Shown one piece after another: positions 6,978-11,806 of a stretch of 12,925 bases of DNA (within the stretch, counting starts at the first letter, position 1; the number at the start of each line of letters is the position of its first letter). Position numbers and translations under genes: made by a program. The stretch spans positions 1 to 12,925 of the forward strand of contig DAIPHL010000055.1 of the NCBI GenBank assembly GCA_036771375.1. Reading direction: 5' to 3'. The notes under the pieces were generated by a model that did not search any database, was not told the origin of the DNA, and was given only the letters and a program-made list of their open reading frames with translations. The DNA comes from DAIPHL01 sp036771375 (GTDB taxonomy: Bacteria; Synergistota; Synergistia; Synergistales; Synergistaceae).

Positions 6978-7465
6978 TCCGCCAACCTCCTGTTATACGA
7001 AGCCAACGACAACCCCGCCACCGCAATGGCGAGGGCATCCGCGGCGTCGTCGGGACGCGGAATCTCCTTCAAACCGAGAAGACAACGGACCATCCCCTGC
7101 ACCTGCGTCTTCTCCGCCGCCCCGTTCCCGCAGACCGCAAGCTTCACCTCCGAGGGCTTGGGTTCGTAGGGGACCAGTCCAAAATCGGCGACGGCGAGCA
7201 GGATCACACCCCTCGCCTGAAACACCATCTCCGCGGTGGTCGTATTGCGCCCGAAATACAGTTTCTCCACCGCGACGACATCCGGCCTGTGTTCCGCCAT
7301 CTTCCCGACCAGGGTGCGATAAATACGGTGCAAGCGCAGGGAGAGGGGAAGATCGGGCTCCGTGGAGACCGCCCCATAGTCCAGAGCCTCCAGGCGGTCT
7401 TTGTCCTGAGCGACGACACCGTAACCCATGATGCCGATTCCCGGGTCCACTCCGAAGGAGATCAC
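6974..7465 (-). CDS. ruvC: Crossover junction endodeoxyribonuclease RuvC
   Basis: RuvC is the RNase H-fold resolvase that cuts Holliday junctions. At 163 residues it has the usual length, and the four acidic catalytic residues are visible: Asp7 in FGVDPGIGIMGYGV, Glu67 in VAVEKLYFGRNTTTA, and Asp140 and Asp143 in RPDDAADALAIAV. The start is GTG 7465-7463, set by homology. No strong ribosome site is seen, but the yebC stop lies only five bases upstream, so re-initiation from yebC translation is likely. The gene overlaps ruvA by four bases. The block yebC-ruvC-ruvA-ruvB is a widely conserved bacterial order. Confidence 0.95.
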   Translation of the reverse strand: MISFGVDPGIGIMGYGVVAQDKDRLEALDYGAVSTEPDLPLSLRLHRIYRTLVGKMAEHRPDVVAVEKLYFGRNTTTAEMVFQARGVILLAVADFGLVPYEPKPSEVKLAVCGNGAAEKTQVQGMVRCLLGLKEIPRPDDAADALAIAVAGLSLASYNRRLAE

Positions 7466-7470
7466 CGTCT

Positions 7471-8226
7471 TTACTGGTCCAGATGCACCATGATCTCGTC
7501 CGGGATCTCGAAGTTGGAGTACACGTTTTGGACGTCATCGTGCTCCTCGAAGCGATCGATCATGGCCATCAACTTCTCCGCCTCGTCCTTCGACTTGACG
7601 GAGACCGTGGTCTTCGGCTCCAGGGAGATCTCTGCCTCCGCGACCACATAGCCGGCGTCCCGAATCGCCGAGGCGACATCCGAGAAGGCCGACGGCTCGC
7701 ATACGATCTCGAAACCGTCCTCTCCGATCTCGCGCACATCGTCCGCGCCGGCCTCGATAGCCGCCGTCATCAACTGATCCTGGTCGATGTCTTTGCCCTC
7801 GACGGTGATCACGCCCCTGCGGTCGAAATTCCACGCGACACAGCCGACCTCTCCGATCGCACCTCCGACACGGGAAAAAAGGGCCCGCATCTCCGGTGCA
7901 GTCCTATTGCGATTGTCCGTCATGGTCTCGACCATCACGGCCACTCCGCCCGGGCCATACCCTTCGTACGTGACATCCTCGTAGGTAACCCCCTCGAGGT
8001 TACCGGAGCCCCGTTTGATGGCCCGCTCGATATTGTCCATCGGTACGTTCCCCTCACGCGCCCGATCGATCGCCACCTTCAGCTGAAAATTGGCGTTGGG
8101 GTCGCCCCCCCCAATCTTCGCGGCGGAGATGATGTTCTTCGTGAGACGCTGGTAGGCAACGCCCTTTTTCGCGTCCTGTGCCGCCTTCCGATGTTTGATA
8201 TTGGCCCATTTCGAATGTCCCGCCAT
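7471..8226 (-). CDS. yebC: YebC/TACO1-family protein
   Basis: The 251-residue protein opens with MAGHSKWANIKHRKAAQDAK, the near-invariant YebC start, followed by ARxGGGDPxxN (IGGGDPNANFQL), GNVPMDNIERAIKRGSG (residues 59-75), YEGYGPGGVAVMVETMTDNR (87-106) and NFDRRGVI, all typical. YebC proteins were first annotated as transcription regulators; more recent work on relatives, including mitochondrial TACO1, points to a role on the ribosome in relieving stalling at proline runs. The start is ATG 8226 with GAGGTG eight bases upstream; the nadE stop lies inside this ribosome site. Its position just before ruvCAB is the standard one. No unusual residue is seen. Confidence 0.95.
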   Translation of the reverse strand: MAGHSKWANIKHRKAAQDAKKGVAYQRLTKNIISAAKIGGGDPNANFQLKVAIDRAREGNVPMDNIERAIKRGSGNLEGVTYEDVTYEGYGPGGVAVMVETMTDNRNRTAPEMRALFSRVGGAIGEVGCVAWNFDRRGVITVEGKDIDQDQLMTAAIEAGADDVREIGEDGFEIVCEPSAFSDVASAIRDAGYVVAEAEISLEPKTTVSVKSKDEAEKLMAMIDRFEEHDDVQNVYSNFEIPDEIMVHLDQ

Positions 8227-8233
8227 ACATCGA

Positions 8234-9034
8234 TCACCTCGATTTAGAATTTACGGTCGTTTTTTTGCGCACGGCACGAGCTTCCCGCGGAAGGGGGACG
8301 ATCGCGATCGGCGGCATCGTTCTTTTGTGTTCGGATTTGGAAAAGGCCTCCCGCACCCGTGCCTTAAGGCCGCCCTCTCCTTCTCCCGTCGCGATGAAGC
8401 GATCCAGTTCGTCATAGGTGACGCCCATATCCCCTTCGTCCGTCTGTCCCTTCCACAATCCGGCGGAAGGAGGCTTTTCGATCACCGGGAGAGGAACGCC
8501 CAGATGACGGGCAAGGGCACGGACTTCGCCCTTCAGAAGGTCGCCGAACGGCAGCAGGTCAACGCCCGAATCCCCGTGCTTCGTGAAGTAGCCGAACGTC
8601 AGCTCGTCGCTGTTGGAAGCGCCGAAGACCAGGAAATTCTTCGTCTGTGCGATCGAATAGAGGGCGGTCATCCGCATCCGCGGTTTTACGTTCGCCCTCG
8701 CAATGGAGGTCAACGGACCCAAAGCCGCTTCGATTCGACGTGTGAAATCATCGTAAGGGCCCGAGATATCCACCTTCACGGTTGGTATGTCCAGAGCGTT
8801 CGCGGTCAAAAGCGCATGTTCCTCATCAAGCGGATCGCTGTGGCAGGGCATGATCACGGCCAGCACGCCGTCTCTTCCGCAGACACCTCGCAGGAGCGCA
8901 GCGAGCGCGGCAGAGTCCACTCCGCCGCTCAAACCCAACACGCCCCCCGACGCGCCGCTCTCTTTCAGTTTTTTTCGCACCCACCGCCCGAGAAACGTCG
9001 CAGTCTTCGCGGCATCACGGTAAAGGCCAGTCAT
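8234..9034 (-). CDS. nadE: NH3-dependent NAD+ synthetase
   Basis: NadE makes NAD+ from deamido-NAD+, ATP and ammonia. With ATG 9034 the protein is 266 residues, the length of ammonia-dependent forms lacking a glutaminase domain. Visible motifs are the ATP-pyrophosphatase loop LGLSGGVDS (33-41), RANVKPRMRM (113-122), FGASNSDELTFGYFTKHGD (137-155), LLPFGDLLKGEV (160-171) and KPPSAGLWKGQTDEGDMG (187-204). An upstream extension of the frame to 9070 is possible, but it would contain the ribosome site GGAGGG-TGGTGG and lacks homology, so the shorter start is preferred. It follows the GGDEF gene after 40 bases and precedes yebC by 7, so it is probably co-transcribed with both. A divergent nitrilase-fold gene two positions upstream is notable because glutamine-dependent NAD synthetases carry such a domain. 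Confidence 0.93.
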   Translation of the reverse strand: MTGLYRDAAKTATFLGRWVRKKLKESGASGGVLGLSGGVDSAALAALLRGVCGRDGVLAVIMPCHSDPLDEEHALLTANALDIPTVKVDISGPYDDFTRRIEAALGPLTSIARANVKPRMRMTALYSIAQTKNFLVFGASNSDELTFGYFTKHGDSGVDLLPFGDLLKGEVRALARHLGVPLPVIEKPPSAGLWKGQTDEGDMGVTYDELDRFIATGEGEGGLKARVREAFSKSEHKRTMPPIAIVPLPREARAVRKKTTVNSKSR

Positions 9035-9074
9035 CTTTCCACCACCCTCCAAAACGCCACCACACGCCATTTTA

Positions 9075-10130
9075 TCACAATTCAGAAACCGAATCGGACT
9101 CCTCCCAAAATTTCCAGTTGTTACGACCGCTCTGTTTCACCCGATACATCGCGGCATCCGCCTTTTTCAGGAGCGTTCTCTCGTCGAGACCGTCCTTCGG
9201 GAAGAGGACCACGCCGATGCTGACGGAGATATCCATCGCATGGCCCATGATCTGAAGTGGCTCCGAGAACTTCTCGCAAATCCTTCCGGCGATCTCCCCG
9301 ACATTTTTGTTTTCGTCTCCCGTGATGTCCGTCAATAAAATGCAGAATTCGTCCCCACCCATCCGCGCGACCAGATCGGTGTCTCGCACCTCTTGCTCCA
9401 GCTTTTTGGCCACCTTGACGAGCAATTCGTCTCCTGCGGCATGCCCGTATCTGTCGTTTACCTCTTTGAACTTATCCAGGTCTATGGCCAAAATGGCGCA
9501 GCCGAGACGGTTGCGCCTGGAACGGGAGAAGGCTTTGCCGACGCTGGAGGAGAAAAAAGCCCTGTTGGAAAGCCCTGTCAGGGAATCGTGGGTCGCCTGA
9601 TAGTAAAGAATGTCCTGCATCTCCTTGAAGGCCGTTATGTCCAGAAGCATCGCCGCACTTGCCTCGACGTTCCCCTGTTCATCGAGGATGGGAAACGCCA
9701 TGACCGAGAGCCAGCGCTCTTCCTTCGTATCGGTCGCCCGCACGTGCACGCTGGCACTGACATGTTTTTTTCGATGCATCGCGAGAAAAAGAGGGTCTTT
9801 CGTCTCGTCCAGGAAAGACCCGTCCTGCGCCCTCAGGTCCTTCAACCCCTTGATCTCCTGCCAGGTCACTTCATCGGAGATCTCTTCATCGAGCCCCAGC
9901 AGCTCGTACGCCGCGCAGTTGATCATCAAAATATCGCCGGCAGCCCCCAGAACGAGCTGTCCTGAAGGGGACTGTCTGAAAATCGAGAGCAGCATCGGCC
10001 GATACTGTTCGATATCGCCGCCCTCCAGACACTTTCTCCGAAGACCGTCCCTCGACGGAAACGCCCGGGGGGGCTCGAGAGAACCGCCGTATTCCATCGG
10101 GAGGAGATCAAAATCATTTGAAAACTGCAT
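9075..10130 (-). CDS. PAS-GGDEF diguanylate cyclase
   Basis: This 351-residue protein, apparently soluble with no signal or membrane segment, has a PAS-type sensor domain (about 47-170: QSPSGQLVLGAAGDILMINCAAYELLGL, ending in MLLDITAFKEMQDILYYQAT; quoted in two parts of the same segment). A GGDEF domain follows (about 177-345) with HDSLTGLSNRAFF, IDLDKFKEVNDRYGHAAGDE and the intact active site RMGGDEF (GGDEF at 258-262). RDTD (249-252) lies exactly five residues before GGDEF and is the RxxD inhibitory site, so feedback by cyclic di-GMP is expected. It should make cyclic di-GMP from GTP; the PAS ligand is unknown. ATG 10130 is preferred because GAGAGG lies seven bases upstream; ATG 10136 and TTG 10160 are in frame but less well placed. 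It has no EAL domain. Confidence 0.92.
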   Translation of the reverse strand: MQFSNDFDLLPMEYGGSLEPPRAFPSRDGLRRKCLEGGDIEQYRPMLLSIFRQSPSGQLVLGAAGDILMINCAAYELLGLDEEISDEVTWQEIKGLKDLRAQDGSFLDETKDPLFLAMHRKKHVSASVHVRATDTKEERWLSVMAFPILDEQGNVEASAAMLLDITAFKEMQDILYYQATHDSLTGLSNRAFFSSSVGKAFSRSRRNRLGCAILAIDLDKFKEVNDRYGHAAGDELLVKVAKKLEQEVRDTDLVARMGGDEFCILLTDITGDENKNVGEIAGRICEKFSEPLQIMGHAMDISVSIGVVLFPKDGLDERTLLKKADAAMYRVKQSGRNNWKFWEESDSVSEL

Positions 10131-10145
10131 TCCCATTCCTCTCTT

Positions 10146-10206
10146 TTGGCTTAATTCCAAGGTTGCAGGCTCTTAGGAGCTGCATTCCGTTCGAAAACTC
10201 TTTCGA
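10146..10206 (-). promoter_or_regulatory. Structured leader (three predicted hairpins) before the GGDEF gene
   Basis: The 97-base gap upstream of the GGDEF gene holds three consecutive inverted repeats. TCGAAA/TTTCGA with a 4-base loop lies at 10191-10206. TGCAG-CTC / GAG-C-CTGCA with a CTAA loop and one bulged C lies at 10164-10184. TTGG/CCAA with a 7-base loop lies at 10146-10160, just before the ribosome site at 10138-10143. No U-run follows any of them. It does not match the cyclic di-GMP riboswitch consensus as I know it. It may be an mRNA processing or translation-control element; this is read by eye only. Confidence 0.4.
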
Positions 10207-10227
10207 CACATGTTCCCATATTTTCGG

Positions 10228-11019
10228 TTATTCGGTCAACAATAAATAGAGCCCCGGCTTTCTGTCTCGCTCCAAAGGCAGAGATTTCCTGCACCGATCG
10301 ACCTCCGTGATGTCCAGGGAAACCGACCGCGCACGACCTTCTTCTTCGAAGAGCACCGCCTCGTCTCCCGAGGGCGAGAACGCGGACGCGGCCCCCGCAC
10401 ATGCCTCTCGTCCCGCGGGGTCGACCTTCCCGCACGCGACCAGAAAGACCTGATTGCCGATCGCAAGAGCTCTCAAAATCGACTCCTGCGCCGTTCTTTC
10501 GTAGATCGGAGGAGCCGTCAGGGCGAAAACGACCTTTGCACCGGCCAGGGAGAGCGTGCGCACGTACTCGGGAAAATAGATATCGTAACCGGTGACGACG
10601 GAGCACGAAACCCCGTCTATGTCGAAGAAGACAGGCCGGTCTCCCCCTACGGAAGCGGGAGGCTGTCCTTCGAAAGAACGAACGTGAACCTGATCGTAAA
10701 AGGCAAATATCCTGCCAAAATCGTTGGTGATCCAGGTTCGATTGCCAAGCCCCCGGTCGGTCTGCCACGGCAGATTACCTACGACCGCATGGAAACCGAA
10801 TTCATCGGACAAAAGGCAGACGGCATCCCGAATCTCTTCGCTTCTGAGACAGATCTCCTCCGGACACAGGGAGGAAGTCCACGCGCTGCCCCCCTCGAGG
10901 ACAAAGACGTCGGGAAGGGAGTGCATACCGCTCATCATGCGGCGCATTCCCGCCAAAAAAGCCGGGGGAGATTCCGTGGCGACGCACAAAGACAACAACG
11001 AAACGTTCAAATACCTCAA
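10228..11019 (-). CDS. Nitrilase-superfamily (carbon-nitrogen hydrolase fold) protein, probable pseudoenzyme
   Basis: The protein aligns along its length with Nit2/omega-amidase-type carbon-nitrogen hydrolases: GNLPW...NRTWITNDFGRIFAFYDQVHV, then GVSCSVVTGYDIYFPE, LSLAGAKVV, LRALAIGNQVFLVACGKV and the C-terminal LPLERDRKPGLY. The catalytic triad is not intact. Where the family has YxK(I/V)H this protein has Gln (codon 10690-10692), and where it has ICYD it has TGYD, with Gly (codon 10588-10590) for the nucleophilic Cys. Only the Glu (VLEGG) may remain, without its usual preceding Pro. Both changes are one base from Lys or Cys codons, yet the frame is open. TTG 11019 (263 residues) is chosen for GAGG eight bases upstream; TTG 11052 would add 11 residues but has no ribosome site. 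Its function is unknown: binding, scaffolding or regulation is more likely than amide hydrolysis. Confidence 0.8.
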   Translation of the reverse strand: MRYLNVSLLSLCVATESPPAFLAGMRRMMSGMHSLPDVFVLEGGSAWTSSLCPEEICLRSEEIRDAVCLLSDEFGFHAVVGNLPWQTDRGLGNRTWITNDFGRIFAFYDQVHVRSFEGQPPASVGGDRPVFFDIDGVSCSVVTGYDIYFPEYVRTLSLAGAKVVFALTAPPIYERTAQESILRALAIGNQVFLVACGKVDPAGREACAGAASAFSPSGDEAVLFEEEGRARSVSLDITEVDRCRKSLPLERDRKPGLYLLLTE

Positions 11020-11101
11020 AGAGACGACCTCGACTCTCTCAGACGGACACAAAGCCGACGGCTCATGCGGGCCTTGCGTTCGATCCTCTTTCGCTCACAC
11101 A

Positions 11102-11130
11102 ATCATCGCAAACATCGTTCCCGTTCGCAA
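11102..11130 (-). promoter_or_regulatory. Candidate promoter for the nitrilase-GGDEF-nadE operon
   Basis: On the minus strand TTGCGA (11125-11130) and GATGAT (11102-11107) are separated by 17 bases, each matching four of six consensus bases. They lie about 85 bases upstream of the preferred nitrilase start. Two copies of an 11-base direct repeat overlap these boxes. The match is modest and could be chance. Confidence 0.3.
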
Positions 11131-11135
11131 ACATC
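11106..11135. repeat. Pair of 11-base direct repeats (possible operator)
   Basis: TCGCAAACATC occurs at 11106-11116 and again at 11125-11135 on the plus strand, 19 bases start to start. Two identical 11-mers this close are unlikely by chance and overlap the candidate promoter, so a tandem binding site for a regulator is possible. No regulator is identified in the window. Confidence 0.4.
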
Positions 11136-11483
11136 TTTAACGCAATCCATCCATGCACAATACACCGGACAACCCTCTTTTGTTTACCGCATAACGCACC
11201 GAAATCCTCGAAACACCCCGAAAAAAAGCGCCTGCCTTCAAACGTCGGAAAGACGCCGCTCGTTTTCGACCCCTTTTTCCTCGCGCCGCGGAAATACCCT
11301 TCACGCGGAGCCTGTATAAGCACCACCGGCGGACGATCCCTCCATACCCTCCGAAACAACAATGAACGAGACAAGAGCACACGGCCAAACGCAACGACTC
11401 TTTCACGAAAGGAGACAAATCCTCGGTCGCGACGACGAGAAAAGAGATTACGGAAAAGGCCCTCTCCCATGGCGACGTACCCC

Positions 11484-11509
11484 GTAAGGCGAGGGCTGTC
11501 ACGCCTTGC
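11484..11509 (-). terminator. Hairpin just downstream of tRNA-Arg, weak terminator candidate
   Basis: Eight-base arms (one G-T pair) at 11484-11491 and 11502-11509 form a stem with a 10-base loop starting 11 bases past the encoded CCA. No U-run follows on the minus strand, so it may aid 3' processing or be inefficient; read-through into the downstream genes is conceivable. Confidence 0.3.
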
Positions 11510-11519
11510 AATTTCCCCG

Positions 11520-11596
11520 TGGCGGGCTCGTCCGGATTCGAACCGGAGACCTACGGCTTAGGAGGCCGTCGCTCTATCCTGCTGAGCTACGAGCCC
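11520..11596 (-). tRNA. tRNA-Arg (anticodon CCU)
   Basis: The 77-base gene folds as a full cloverleaf. The acceptor stem GGGCTCG/CGAGCCC, D arm GCTC...GAGC, anticodon arm ACGGC/GCCGT with loop CTCCTAA, a 5-base variable region and T arm TCCGG-TTCGAAT-CCGGA are all present. The anticodon is CCT, reading the AGG arginine codon. The discriminator base is G, and the 3' CCA is encoded (11522-11520). It is preceded by a near-consensus promoter. Confidence 0.97.
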
Positions 11597-11610
11597 GCGC
11601 AACAGGAAAA

Positions 11611-11639
11611 ATTCTAGCATGGTAGCGAAATTTGTACAA
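11611..11639 (-). promoter_or_regulatory. Promoter of tRNA-Arg
   Basis: On the minus strand TTGTAC (11634-11639) and TAGAAT (11611-11616) are separated by exactly 17 bases. The expected transcription start near 11604 gives a leader of about eight bases before the mature tRNA. This is a good sigma-70 type promoter for a stable RNA. Confidence 0.8.
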
Positions 11640-11654
11640 GATAAAATTCGACGA

Positions 11655-11684
11655 TTGACATTCAGCATCGCCGAGGCAGAATAT
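11655..11684 (+). promoter_or_regulatory. Possible upstream promoter of the propeller gene
   Basis: A perfect TTGACA (11655-11660) is followed after 18 bases by GAATAT (11679-11684), a poor -10 box. It lies back to back with the tRNA promoter. Use as a promoter is uncertain. Confidence 0.3.
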
Positions 11685-11753
11685 TTCCGTGAAAAAACAA
11701 CGCGTGCCACGCAAAAATACTGGACGCAAAAAGCCCATCGGCAAAGTACAATA

Positions 11754-11759
11754 TATAAT
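11754..11759 (+). promoter_or_regulatory. Candidate -10 box of the propeller gene
   Basis: A perfect TATAAT lies 47 bases before the GTG start, in an AT-rich patch. No convincing -35 box sits 16-18 bases upstream. A small inverted repeat GCGT-GCC-ACGC at 11702-11712 lies further upstream, so an activator-dependent promoter is possible. Confidence 0.45.
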
Positions 11760-11806
11760 CACGAATCGATCGAAAAAGACATCATCGCAAATATGGAGGG
11801 GTTCTC

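Larger units (their letters stand above)
11053..11519. other. Gene-poor stretch between tRNA-Arg and the nitrilase-like gene
   Basis: No convincing gene lies here. Two overlapping minus-strand frames (11063-11470 and 11137-11511) are Arg/Cys-rich, lack good ribosome sites and show no recognisable domain. The stretch holds a hairpin near the tRNA 3' end (11484-11509), a T7 run on the minus strand (11221-11227) with only a weak CGTC/GACG hairpin before it, a CCGCG/CGCGG inverted repeat near 11287-11309, and a pair of 11-base direct repeats at 11106-11135. It probably holds the promoter region of the downstream minus-strand genes. Confidence 0.5.

Noticed and set aside
10131..10227. Cyclic di-GMP (GEMM) riboswitch before the GGDEF gene
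   Set aside because: A GAAA-containing hairpin and a GCA..CC segment look superficially similar, but the conserved core and its layout are absent.
11063..11511. Two overlapping minus-strand frames between the tRNA and the nitrilase-like gene
   Set aside because: Both are Arg/Cys-rich with poor ribosome sites and no recognisable motif, and they overlap each other in different frames.
11520..11596. tRNA-Arg as an integration site for a mobile element
   Set aside because: No integrase, transposase or second copy of the tRNA 3' end is visible in the window.
11102..11794. Shared ATCATCGCAAA at 11102 and 11781
   Set aside because: An 11-base match between two distant places is expected by chance many times in a window of this size.
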